Source of the DNA: Prevotella sp.
Lineage (GTDB): Bacteria > Bacteroidota > Bacteroidia > Bacteroidales > Bacteroidaceae
Length of the DNA stretch: 64,000 nucleotides
Reading direction: 5' to 3'
Assembly (NCBI GenBank): GCA_017557405.1
Contig: JAFYYV010000039.1
Location: 1-64,000 of the forward strand
Below, piece by piece: positions 25,613-34,071 of the stretch. Each line of letters starts with the position of its first letter. Position 1 is the first letter of the stretch. The position numbers were made by a program, and so were the translations under genes. The notes below the pieces were generated by a model. That model did not search any database. It saw only the letters and a program-made list of their open reading frames with translations, and was not told where the DNA came from.

Positions 25613-27283
25613 ATGGTAGAGAAAAAGAAGACTGGCAACAAGAAGAACCGCAGATGGGGATTGAAGATGGCTGCTTTGGCCATTCTCTTCTGCATCTTGT
25701 TCATATATGTGGCCTTGCGCCCCTCGAAGGAGTATGTGGAAAAGGCGAAGGCTGTGGTTGAGGTACGCCAACACTGGGTGGTGAGTGTTGGTGGCAAGCC
25801 TGTGCTTTATTTTTCAAGTTTCTCGCCCGACAGCACCTGTCAGGGAATCACCCTGAAAGCCGACTCGGTGGAACCTGCCGTGCATCTCACGTCTGCCGTG
25901 TGGAGCCATCTGCTTCCTATGATTCCTTGGAGTCCTGGAAGAATCGTCATTCGCGACACATTGAACGCTCATTTCAACCCCGATGCGACCTCATTGGTGG
26001 CTAATCAGATTGCGAACATCGACTCTGCGCTGAAAACCATGAACGACGAAGACGGCGAACTGCGCTATTATCTGCGCGTTCACGATGTGCAAGACGAAGG
26101 CTACAACATGATTGCCGACTACCACTCCAACCTGTGTCAGCGCATCAACATCTACCAGCGGGCGCTCAAAACCTTGCAAACCATTCACCCCAACAAGAAA
26201 CCCATGCTTCTGCTGGTTACAAATTATTCTGTTCTACATACAGATTCCATCGGAAACACCCGAACGGAGCCTTGCAAGATGGTGTGGGCAAAAGGGGGGA
26301 AGATACGACTACGAGCCAAGAACCACCTCTTGCACAAGAACGCCACCAGCATCTGGCGATTGGCAAATGCCATCGACACGATTGTGGGAAAAGACTTGAC
26401 ACCCAAGCTACCATCGGGGCCTCCACAAGAGGGCGTTCACGCCTACAAAGCCGACGATGGTTCCTATTACGAGGGTGATTGGGTACAAGGCAAGCGCAAC
26501 GGATTCGGATTCGCCATTCAGGGCAATCGATTGCGGGTGGGCGAATGGAAAGACGACGTCTATAAAGGTGAACGGCTTACCTACACCACCCAACGCATCT
26601 ATGGCATTGACATCTCGAAATACCAACACGAGATTGGGAAAAAGAAATACGCCATTCAGTGGAACCGCCTGCGTATCAACCACTTGGGAACCATTAGCCA
26701 GAAACGCATCGATGGTGATGTTGACTACCCCATCTCTTTCGTTTACATCAAATCAACCGAAGGAACCACTATCCGCAATGCCTACTTCGCCAACGACTAC
26801 ACGCAAGCACGACACAACGGAATACGCACAGGCGCCTACCACTTCTTCTCCATCAGAAGCAGCGGAAAAGACCAAGCGCAATACTTCCTGAAGAACACCC
26901 GGTTCAACAAGGGCGACCTGCCGCCCGTGCTCGATGTGGAACCCAGCAACGCTCAGATACGGACGATGGGAGGAGACTCCGTGCTCTTCAGCCACATACG
27001 CACGTGGATGAAAATGGTGGAGCAACAAGTAGGCGTGCGCCCCATCCTCTATGTCAACCAGATGTTCGTGAACAACCACCTCTCGCAAGCGCCCGACATC
27101 AAACGCGATTATGATGTGTGGATTGCCAGATATGGTGAATACAAACCCGATGTGCGGCTTTCCATTTGGCAGCTGTGTCCCGACGGACGTGTAACAGGCA
27201 TTCAAGGCGCTGTTGACATCAATGTCTTCAACGGCTATCAGAGTGCTTTCGAAGAGTTCCTCTCGAACAGTACCATACCATAA
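25613..27283 (+). CDS. Membrane-anchored GH25 lysozyme with MORN repeats
   Basis: A 556-residue protein with a basic N-terminus and one membrane segment (about residues 20-37), so the rest is periplasmic. Residues about 45-265 form a domain I cannot name. MORN-like repeats follow (about 272-320: DGSYYEGDWVQGKRNGFGFA and VGEWKDDVYKGERL). The GH25 muramidase domain begins with YGIDISKYQ (Asp near 332) and has VLDVEPS (catalytic DxE near 441) and IWQLCPDGRV near the end. It should cleave peptidoglycan between MurNAc and GlcNAc. MORN motifs next to a lysozyme are unusual and could position it on the membrane or wall. Confidence 0.9.
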   Translation: MVEKKKTGNKKNRRWGLKMAALAILFCILFIYVALRPSKEYVEKAKAVVEVRQHWVVSVGGKPVLYFSSFSPDSTCQGITLKADSVEPAVHLTSAVWSHLLPMIPWSPGRIVIRDTLNAHFNPDATSLVANQIANIDSALKTMNDEDGELRYYLRVHDVQDEGYNMIADYHSNLCQRINIYQRALKTLQTIHPNKKPMLLLVTNYSVLHTDSIGNTRTEPCKMVWAKGGKIRLRAKNHLLHKNATSIWRLANAIDTIVGKDLTPKLPSGPPQEGVHAYKADDGSYYEGDWVQGKRNGFGFAIQGNRLRVGEWKDDVYKGERLTYTTQRIYGIDISKYQHEIGKKKYAIQWNRLRINHLGTISQKRIDGDVDYPISFVYIKSTEGTTIRNAYFANDYTQARHNGIRTGAYHFFSIRSSGKDQAQYFLKNTRFNKGDLPPVLDVEPSNAQIRTMGGDSVLFSHIRTWMKMVEQQVGVRPILYVNQMFVNNHLSQAPDIKRDYDVWIARYGEYKPDVRLSIWQLCPDGRVTGIQGAVDINVFNGYQSAFEEFLSNSTIP

Positions 27284-27318
27284 AATAACCCTCGTCGTTC
27301 ATATTAAACAGCCCAAAC

Positions 27319-27350
27319 CTTGCATAAATCAAATAATTCCACTATATTTG
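27319..27350 (+). promoter_or_regulatory. Promoter of the small secreted protein gene
   Basis: CTTG (27319-27322), 20 bases, TATATTTG (27343-27350), 45 bases before the ATG at 27396. Confidence 0.55.
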
Positions 27351-27395
27351 CAACGAAACAACAACTTATGTATCACTAATAAACCACTCGGAAAC

Positions 27396-27797
27396 ATGAA
27401 AAAGAACCTTTTCTTCTGCATCCTCATGATGCTCATGTGCCTTTCTCCACAACTGGCAACGGCACAATCCAACAAAGGTGTGAACATCGCCCTCACGGGA
27501 AAGATCGGCGACTCTGAAGGCTATCTCAACATGGATGGCCTCAACGGCTCCTACAGCTACAAACTGCCCAACGGAAAAGTGGAGCGCCGCTTGGAGTTCG
27601 TTTCTTACGACAAAAAGACAGGACGGCTCGTCCTGAAAGCCAGAGACAAGCAAGGGAAGTATGTCGGACAGTTCAACGGTATCTACAAATCCGTGAAATA
27701 TACGGAAAATGGAGAGCAGTTGCAAACCGACACCTACAAGGGCATATTCACCAATATGAAAGGAGTGAAAATCGACTTCGACCTCTACATGGATTGA
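27396..27797 (+). CDS. Small secreted protein, unknown function
   Basis: A 133-residue protein with a clear signal peptide (FFCILMMLMCLSPQLATAQ). The mature part is about 110 residues of beta-rich sequence (LNGSYSYKLPNGKVERRLEF, LVLKARDKQGKYVGQFNG). Similar small proteins are common in Bacteroidales, but I know no function. The upstream frame extension to 27213 overlaps the lysozyme gene and is rejected: the signal peptide and promoter fix the start at 27396. A terminator-like hairpin follows at 27836. Confidence 0.78.
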   Translation: MKKNLFFCILMMLMCLSPQLATAQSNKGVNIALTGKIGDSEGYLNMDGLNGSYSYKLPNGKVERRLEFVSYDKKTGRLVLKARDKQGKYVGQFNGIYKSVKYTENGEQLQTDTYKGIFTNMKGVKIDFDLYMD

Positions 27798-27835
27798 GTC
27801 CACACGATTATTCAAACTCAGTAGACAAAACAAAG

Positions 27836-27870
27836 AATCCCCGCTATGCTTCATCTGCATAACGGGGATT
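27836..27870. terminator. Hairpin between convergent genes
   Basis: AATCCCCG (27836-27843) pairs with CGGGGATT (27863-27870), with extra inner pairing (TATGC/GCATA). T-rich sequence follows on the minus strand, so it likely ends the serC-serA transcript as well as the plus-strand gene. Confidence 0.7.
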
Positions 27871-27894
27871 ATCAATATCGAATCCTCAAGGGAT

Positions 27895-28812
27895 TTACTT
27901 GTTCACTTGGAACTTGGTGTCGCCAGTGGCAAAGAAAGCATTGATCTGCTTGGCGGCGGCAATACCAGCGTTGATGTTAGCCTCGGCTGTCTGAGCACCC
28001 ATCTTCTTGGGAGTCGAGAAGTAACGACCTTCCAACTTGGCAAACTCATCGTTGGCGTCGGGCATAATGTCGGTAACGAACTTCAAGTCCTCACGCTCAG
28101 CCATCAGCTTCAGCAGTTCGGGCTCGTTGATGACCTCTTTGCGGGCGGTGTTCACAAGAATACCACCCTTCTTCATCTTACCCACGAGTGCATAGTTGAT
28201 GCTCTGCTTGGTCTCAGGAGTAGCGGGAATGTGGAGTGAAACAACATCACACTGCTCGAAGAGAGCGTCCTGGTTCTCAACAGCATGCACACCAGCGGCC
28301 TCGATGACCTCTGCAGGGCAGAAAGCATCGTAAGCATAGACGTCCATACCGAATCCTTTGGCGATGCGAGCCACATTGCGACCTACATTACCAAAAGCGA
28401 GAATACCGAGTTTCTTACCCAGCAGTTCCGAACCACTTTTTCCATTGTAGAAACCGCGAACGGCCATCACCAACAAACCGAATACGAGTTCGGCAACGGC
28501 ATTGGCATTCTGACCAGGAGTGTTCTCGGCCACCACGTTGTGAGCGGTAGCGGCGGCAAGGTCGATGTTGTCATAACCAGCACCAGCGCGAACGACAATC
28601 TTCAACTGCTTGGCGGCATCGAGCACCTCAGCGTCCACCTTGTCCGAACGGATGATCAACGCGTCAGCATCTTTCACGGCCTCCAACAACTGAGCCTTCT
28701 CAGTATATTTCTCCAGCAGGGCGAGTTCGTTGCCTGCTCCTTCAATCTCTTTGCGAATGCCCTCGACAGCAGCGGCTGCGAAAGGCTTTTCTGTTGCTAC
28801 AAGAATCTTCAT
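27895..28812 (-). CDS. serA: D-3-phosphoglycerate dehydrogenase, Lys-type
   Basis: SerA, 305 residues, first step of serine synthesis: 3-phosphoglycerate to 3-phosphohydroxypyruvate with NAD. The substrate/NAD regions are present: VVRAGAGYDNID, LGILAFGNVGRNVARIA (nucleotide fold), LHIPATPETKQS and NTARKEVINE. It lacks the C-terminal ACT regulatory domain, so serine feedback of the E. coli kind is not expected. The usual catalytic His in TPH is replaced by Lys (STPKKMGAQTAEAN, near Lys269), as in the type IIIK enzymes of Entamoeba and Bacteroides. It is the last gene of serC-orf80-serA. Confidence 0.94.
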   Translation of the reverse strand: MKILVATEKPFAAAAVEGIRKEIEGAGNELALLEKYTEKAQLLEAVKDADALIIRSDKVDAEVLDAAKQLKIVVRAGAGYDNIDLAAATAHNVVAENTPGQNANAVAELVFGLLVMAVRGFYNGKSGSELLGKKLGILAFGNVGRNVARIAKGFGMDVYAYDAFCPAEVIEAAGVHAVENQDALFEQCDVVSLHIPATPETKQSINYALVGKMKKGGILVNTARKEVINEPELLKLMAEREDLKFVTDIMPDANDEFAKLEGRYFSTPKKMGAQTAEANINAGIAAAKQINAFFATGDTKFQVNK

Positions 28813-28815
28813 GTT

Positions 28816-29058
28816 CTATTTTACTACAATAATAATATTAATAATAAGCCAAATGCTAATCAGTAACGGAAGTATTGTAAAGAATACATAATGAAACACA
28901 TTCCCCCACTTTTCTCCAAATAGCCTTTTCGTCAGTTTTAACGTCAGAAGGTATTGCCCCTTGCCTGCCAGTTTCATGATGAGTGTGAACAAACCATAAG
29001 CCAGAGCCACTAAGGCAATGCCAGCAAAGAGGATAAGTAAGAGGAATGGAATCAGCAT
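28816..29058 (-). CDS. Small two-helix membrane protein between serC and serA
   Basis: An 80-residue membrane protein with two hydrophobic helices (about residues 3-28 and 55-78) joined by a basic loop (KLAGKGQYLLTLKLTKRLFG). It starts one base after the serC stop and ends three bases before the serA start, so it belongs to the serine operon. I do not recognise the family. It could be unrelated to serine synthesis or could tether or regulate; nothing in the sequence decides. Confidence 0.75.
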   Translation of the reverse strand: MLIPFLLLILFAGIALVALAYGLFTLIMKLAGKGQYLLTLKLTKRLFGEKWGNVFHYVFFTILPLLISIWLIINIIIVVK

Positions 29059-29059
29059 A

Positions 29060-30127
29060 TTAGTGATTAGCCTCGAATTCCTTCATGCAAGCCACCAGAG
29101 CGTTGACACCCTCGATGGTTTGGGCATTGTAGCAAGAAGCACGGAAACCACCCACCGAGCGGTGACCCTTCACGCCAACCATACCTTTCGATACAGCGAA
29201 GTCCAAGAAGTCTTTCTCGAGTTCTTTGTACTCAGGAGCCATTACGAAGCAAAGGTTCATCAGCGAACGGTCCTCTTCCTTGGCGGTACCAACGAACATC
29301 TTGTTGCGGTCGATCTCACCATAGACAATCTCAGCACGCTGCTTGGCGAGCTTGTCCATAGCCTCCACTCCACCGTTCTTCTTGATCCAACGGAGGGTCT
29401 CCAGAGCGCTGTAGATGGGCACCACAGGAGGAGTGTTGAACATGGAACCCTTGTCCACATGAGTGCGATAGTCGAGCATTGTGGGAATCTCACGAGGAGC
29501 CTTGCCCAGTTTCTCGTCCTTCAAGATGATGATGGTCACACCGGCCATAGCCAGATTCTTCTGGGCACCAGCATAGATGGCGTCATATTTCTTCACGTCG
29601 ATGGGACGGCTGAAGATATCGGAAGACATGTCGGCAATCAGAGGTACTGCCACATCGAGGTCCTTGCGGATTTCTGTTCCGTAAATGGTGTTGTTGGTTG
29701 TGATATGCAAGTAATCTGCATCAGCAGGAACCGACCAATCTTTGGGGATGAAAGTATAATTGGCGTCGGCTGAAGAAGCCACTTCAACCACTTCGCCGAA
29801 GAGTTTTGCTTCCTTCATGGCCTTCTTTGCCCACACGCCGGTGTTCAGATAGGCAGCCTTTTTGATCAAGAAGTTGTAAGGAATCATACAAAACTCAAGT
29901 GATGCACCACCACCAAGGAAAATTACTGAATAACCTTCTGGTACATCAAGCAATTCTTTTACTAAGGCGACAGCCTCATCAACAACAGGCTGGAAATCCT
30001 TTGCACGATGGCTGATCTCCATCAAGGAAAGACCCGAGCCATTGAAATCAAGACACTGTTTAGCGGTATTCTCGATCACCTCACGTGGAAGCATCGATGG
30101 ACCTGCATTAAAGTTGTACTTCTTCAT
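29060..30127 (-). CDS. serC: Phosphoserine aminotransferase
   Basis: SerC, 355 residues, a PLP class V-type aminotransferase that turns 3-phosphohydroxypyruvate plus glutamate into phosphoserine. It starts with the classic [13 protein letters not shown], contains [15 protein letters not shown], the PLP lysine in [12 protein letters not shown], and [14 protein letters not shown] near the C-terminus. It heads the operon serC-orf80-serA. A box resembling TAnnTTTG (TAACTTCG) lies about 55 bases upstream. Confidence 0.97.
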   Translation of the reverse strand: MKKYNFNAGPSMLPREVIENTAKQCLDFNGSGLSLMEISHRAKDFQPVVDEAVALVKELLDVPEGYSVIFLGGGASLEFCMIPYNFLIKKAAYLNTGVWAKKAMKEAKLFGEVVEVASSADANYTFIPKDWSVPADADYLHITTNNTIYGTEIRKDLDVAVPLIADMSSDIFSRPIDVKKYDAIYAGAQKNLAMAGVTIIILKDEKLGKAPREIPTMLDYRTHVDKGSMFNTPPVVPIYSALETLRWIKKNGGVEAMDKLAKQRAEIVYGEIDRNKMFVGTAKEEDRSLMNLCFVMAPEYKELEKDFLDFAVSKGMVGVKGHRSVGGFRASCYNAQTIEGVNALVACMKEFEANH

Positions 30128-30262
30128 CTGAATTATGATTAAAAATATTTATGTGAACTAGTATTCTTTCTTAATGGGCGCGAAGTTACACTTTTTATTT
30201 GATATGGGCAAATATTTAGACAAATATTTAGCAAATCAGGAGAAATATTGTCGTTTTGACAT

Positions 30263-31582
30263 TTAATCCACCAATTCTACAATCGTTTTGATTCCTTTGA
30301 TTTTCTCTCCGGAGGTCATTTTCAACACCTGTTGGAGTCGTATTCGGGAGATGGCGGCATAGGCATATCGGTCTTTGACATCAATACGTCCAATCTCCGA
30401 CATTTCGAGTCCTCCTTTCTTGCAGAGGAAGCCTACGATGTCGCCCTTGCTGATCTTGTCCTTCTTGCCCTTTCCGATGTAGATGGTCACCATCCGCGGC
30501 TTGGCTGGTTTAGGAAGATTCTCGGGAATGTCGAATTCCTCCACCTCAGCATCCACATAGTCGGGTACTTGTTCCGTAGGACCCAGCACGAAGAACGCGC
30601 GCCCTTGTGCATTCCAACGAGCTGTACGCCCCACTCGATGCACATAGCCGTCTTCGCTCTCCGGCAGATGATAGTGGATAATGTTGCCAATGGAAGGAAT
30701 GTCAAGACCTCTCGAAGCCAGATTGGTGCTCACAAAGATGTTTGCCGAGCCATTGCTGAACTTGTACAAGGCGTCCTCGCGAGCCTTCTGTTCCATTCCT
30801 CCATGAAAAGCGCTGGTTGAAAAACCCTGTTCGCGGAGGTATTCGTCGGTTCGCTCAACACTATCACGATAGTTCAAGAAGACGATGCTGCTTTCATCAC
30901 CTAAATGACGCAGCAGTTTTGCCAACGTCTCCAGCTTGTCCTTCTGAGGGCTACGCACCTGATAGATGGTCACCCTATCAGAAACCTGCTCGTCAGCCGA
31001 GAGAAAGTTGATGCGCTCCGTGCGACCCATATTGACAAAACGGGGAATCTCCTCTGCATCGGTGGCTGAAAGGAGGATGTGGCGCTTGGCCTGTGAGAGC
31101 TTTTCCAAAAGCGCACTCATCTCCTTGGCGAATCCCATTTCCAGACATTTGTCGAACTCGTCAATCACCACATATTGCACCTGCTCGGTCAGAATGTTCT
31201 CTTTGTCGATGTGGTCGTTCAACCTACCCGGTGTTCCGAACACCACATGAGGATGAACCTGACGAAGCACACGATGCTCGTCCATCGCCGCACGACCTCC
31301 ATAGCAGGCACAACAACGTGCACCGCTACCCATATCCTTCAGCACCATCGCCGACTGCAAGGCAAGTTCGCGCCCAGGCACAATCACAATGGCTTGCACC
31401 TCGTTGCTCGACATGTCCAGCCGTTGCACCAACGGGAGCAGATAAGCCAAGGTCTTGCCGCTTCCCGTTGGGGAAAGCACTACCAGATCCTTGTCTGAAT
31501 GCAAGAAGCTGTCCACCACCGACTCCTGCATGGAGTTGAGTTCGTCAATACCCAGTTTTTCAAGTATTCTGTTTACATCCAT
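30263..31582 (-). CDS. dbpA: DEAD-box RNA helicase, DbpA type
   Basis: A 439-residue ATP-dependent RNA helicase. Motif Q and I (SMQESVVDSF, LSPTGSGKT), Ia, II (VIDEFDKC, DEFD instead of DEAD), III (LLSATDAEE), IV-VI (ASRGLDIP, HRVGRTAR) are all there. The last 75 residues (VTIYIGKGKKDKISKGDIVG, then IGRIDVKDRYAYAAI) form the DbpA RNA-binding domain, which in E. coli targets 23S rRNA hairpin 92 during large subunit assembly. It begins 16 bases after the last TPR gene and may belong to the gyrA-TPR transcript. The A-to-F change in motif II is conservative in many helicases. Confidence 0.9.
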   Translation of the reverse strand: MDVNRILEKLGIDELNSMQESVVDSFLHSDKDLVVLSPTGSGKTLAYLLPLVQRLDMSSNEVQAIVIVPGRELALQSAMVLKDMGSGARCCACYGGRAAMDEHRVLRQVHPHVVFGTPGRLNDHIDKENILTEQVQYVVIDEFDKCLEMGFAKEMSALLEKLSQAKRHILLSATDAEEIPRFVNMGRTERINFLSADEQVSDRVTIYQVRSPQKDKLETLAKLLRHLGDESSIVFLNYRDSVERTDEYLREQGFSTSAFHGGMEQKAREDALYKFSNGSANIFVSTNLASRGLDIPSIGNIIHYHLPESEDGYVHRVGRTARWNAQGRAFFVLGPTEQVPDYVDAEVEEFDIPENLPKPAKPRMVTIYIGKGKKDKISKGDIVGFLCKKGGLEMSEIGRIDVKDRYAYAAISRIRLQQVLKMTSGEKIKGIKTIVELVD

Positions 31583-31598
31583 TTTGTCTATCCTTTCA

Positions 31599-32804
31599 TT
31601 ATTTCATCTCACGGATCAACTTGTCAATCTCATCAAATTCGTTACCCATGTTTAGGTTCAAATAGATGGTATAGAGTGGCAACGCCCATTGTCTCTTCCT
31701 ATCGGGCGCCAAAGCCCTGTAGCGTTGCAGATAGGGCATCGCGGTCTTGTAGAGGCTCTGCACCTTTTTACGTTGCTTGGCAGAGGTCTTTGTCGACTTG
31801 TCCATCTCGATCGCCTGGTTGAACCACGCCAATCCTGCATTGTAATAAGGGTCGGCCAAACTGTCGTTGCGAGCGATGAGCGTGTCGCAGATGGCTATAC
31901 ACTCGTCGTTGCGACCAATGTTGAGCAACGCCGTACTCTTCGCGAAAAGGAAACCCACATTGTCAGCCTCGCTCTCCAACGCCTTGTTAGAGATGTCAAG
32001 CACCGTCTTCCAATCGTTCAAATCGCCATAATGCTGAATCAACCGAGGGAAGAAGAACGGGAAGGTGGGATACTTCTCGAAACCCTCTTTCAACGTCTTC
32101 ACATAACGCGCCGTATCGTCCTCCAACTTGTAGGTCTCCGCCAGATATTGCAACATCAGATGATAATGCGCCGTGTCCTTCAACGCCAGATAAGTGTGGT
32201 GGAACGTCTTCTTGGGATCTTGCGCTTTATAACCGCAATACACCGCCCAATAAGCCGCCTCAGGCATCATCGTGTCGGTTTCGTTGTAGTTGAACCGCTC
32301 GAACAAAGGTTGGTGGGCGCAATCGAGATACATATCAAAAAAGGAATAAGCCTCCTCGTACTTCTGCTTGTTCACAAAGAACAACCCACCATTGAACAGA
32401 TTGGCTCGATAGCGGTCGAGAATCTCAGAGTGCTTCTTCCTGTGGTCAATCGACACCTTCCCCTTCTTGTCGGGAAGGGCGTCAATCGAGTCGAAGCTCT
32501 CCGCGATGACAAACATCTTCTTTGTCAGGTTGAACAAAGCCGACGTGTCGTATTTCTGTTTCAAATAAAGTTTCATGTTGCCCTGGTCATATTGCTTGCT
32601 GACAGCATCAAACAATATGAGCCATATCTTTTCATTATACCTATTGGCCGAGTCGCCCAGCAGCTTCTGCATCGACTGCTCTGCCTGCTCTAGGTTCTTG
32701 TTTTTCTTCACATTGTCCTTCGCCAATGCCATCTCCTTCTTTTGGGCATTCGCGTTCAAGGTGGCAAACAGCAAAAGCAATATGATGTAGTTAAGTCTAT
32801 TCAT
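31599..32804 (-). CDS. Exported TPR protein, third of three tandem paralogues
   Basis: A 401-residue exported protein (signal peptide ILLLLFATLNANAQ) made of helical tetratricopeptide-like repeats. It shares with the two upstream proteins a PDKKGKV motif in its first third (LPDAKGK in the longest paralogue) and a closing PLYxxY segment (WALPLYTIYLNL). Its ATG overlaps the upstream stop by eight bases. TPR proteins mediate protein contacts; being exported, it probably scaffolds something in the periplasm. There is no enzyme motif. Together with the neighbours it looks like local duplication and divergence. Confidence 0.82.
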   Translation of the reverse strand: MNRLNYIILLLLFATLNANAQKKEMALAKDNVKKNKNLEQAEQSMQKLLGDSANRYNEKIWLILFDAVSKQYDQGNMKLYLKQKYDTSALFNLTKKMFVIAESFDSIDALPDKKGKVSIDHRKKHSEILDRYRANLFNGGLFFVNKQKYEEAYSFFDMYLDCAHQPLFERFNYNETDTMMPEAAYWAVYCGYKAQDPKKTFHHTYLALKDTAHYHLMLQYLAETYKLEDDTARYVKTLKEGFEKYPTFPFFFPRLIQHYGDLNDWKTVLDISNKALESEADNVGFLFAKSTALLNIGRNDECIAICDTLIARNDSLADPYYNAGLAWFNQAIEMDKSTKTSAKQRKKVQSLYKTAMPYLQRYRALAPDRKRQWALPLYTIYLNLNMGNEFDEIDKLIREMK

Positions 32805-33900
32805 TATCCAACAATGGTTTCAGCATCGCAGCCTTATCCTTCTGCTCCAATGCATTATATACCTGATAAAGAGGAGAAGCCCACGACACAATCTCCATCT
32901 CGGGGTCGATCTGTTTCACGTTCTCCAAATAGATTTTCGCTTTCTCAAGCAACGTTGTCAACTCCTGTTTCTCCTTTTCATCAACATTATCCTCGTCTTT
33001 TCCCAATCTTTCGCGACATTCCGCCGCCATCGAGCAGTAGCACACGCCGAGATTGTACAAAGCCTCCACGAAACCGTCGTCGATGGCCACCGAACGCTCG
33101 AAGCACCTGATGGCCTCGTCCCACTGGCGTATGCGCATCTGCGTCTCACCCAGCAAAGCCCACGCATATTTGTTCGTCGTGTCCTTGCGGACCTCGTCTT
33201 GCGCGAACTGTCCCATCTCGACGTCATATCCAGGCGATGAAAAATAATCCATCAGCAATTTGTAGTACACCTCGTTCTCGGGAGCCTTGTCGTGCAACTC
33301 CAGCAAAGCAATCAGATACTTCGTCGAGTCGGCCTTCTCGGTCATCTGGTTCTTCATGCAAAGCAGTTTCACCTCGGCAGCATCCTTCGCATACACATCG
33401 TCCTTCAAAGCCACGTCGGCATATTTCTCAGCCTTTTGGTATTCCTTCATTCCATAAGCAAGCAAACTGGCATAGTAGGCCGTTTGTCCCAACTGGTGGG
33501 CTTGATCGTGGAATAAAGAAGAAGCGCAGCACTCGATGTACATCACGAAGTTCTCCATCGCAAACTGATTGCGCCGCCGACGGTATTCATACATGCCGGC
33601 ATCAATGATCTTGGGAATGACGGGCGACAGCCTCTGCTTGTTCTTCACCCGGTACTTGAGTCTCACCCTGCCTTTGGCATCGGGCATCCTGTCGTAATAA
33701 TCACACAACAACGCATTCTTCACCAACACCTCCAAGACCTCGTAGTATGCTGCTGAATCCTTTGTGTGATAGAGTTTTTCAAATAAAATGTCCACTTGCT
33801 TGTCCAGTGCTTTCGCTTTCTCACGATTGCTCAAGTCCTTGCCTTGGCTGATGGAGGCAAAGCAAAACACGAAGACAAACAAGAGGACACTCTTATACAT
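32797..33900 (-). CDS. Exported TPR protein, second of three tandem paralogues
   Basis: A 367-residue TPR protein with signal peptide (LLFVFVFCFASISQG). It holds the paralogue marker MPDAKGRVRLKY, three or four clear TPR units in the second half (about residues 225-300: YAWALLGETQMRIRQWDEAI, then VEALYNLGVCYCSMA) and the final segment ASPLYQVYNALE. It is separated from the first paralogue by 170 bases that contain an imperfect inverted repeat, while it overlaps the third by eight bases. Function unknown. Confidence 0.82.
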   Translation of the reverse strand: MYKSVLLFVFVFCFASISQGKDLSNREKAKALDKQVDILFEKLYHTKDSAAYYEVLEVLVKNALLCDYYDRMPDAKGRVRLKYRVKNKQRLSPVIPKIIDAGMYEYRRRRNQFAMENFVMYIECCASSLFHDQAHQLGQTAYYASLLAYGMKEYQKAEKYADVALKDDVYAKDAAEVKLLCMKNQMTEKADSTKYLIALLELHDKAPENEVYYKLLMDYFSSPGYDVEMGQFAQDEVRKDTTNKYAWALLGETQMRIRQWDEAIRCFERSVAIDDGFVEALYNLGVCYCSMAAECRERLGKDEDNVDEKEKQELTTLLEKAKIYLENVKQIDPEMEIVSWASPLYQVYNALEQKDKAAMLKPLLDNE

Positions 33901-33944
33901 TATTTATTTTAATATGAAGTTTCGCAAGCTCCACTTCAAGGCTT

Positions 33945-34061
33945 AAAGTGCTTAAAGAGGAGTGAAGGTGTATAAAGGGACGTATGCTTTGCTTTTGCAG
34001 GGCGTTTCGAGGGCAGGACTACTGTCCCTTTAAGCCCTCTCACTCCCCTTTATACCCTTTA
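33945..34061. repeat. Imperfect inverted repeat between TPR genes
   Basis: The arm at about 33949-33980 (TTAAAGAGGAGTGAAGG then TGTATAAAGGGA) and the inverse of 34024-34055 (TATAAAGGGGAGTGAGAGGG then CTTAAAGGGA) match at roughly three quarters of positions. Each arm itself contains a TAAAG motif twice, about 20 bases apart. It may fold into a large hairpin in the transcript upstream of the second TPR gene. Confidence 0.6.
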
Positions 34062-34071
34062 TGCTTCTACT

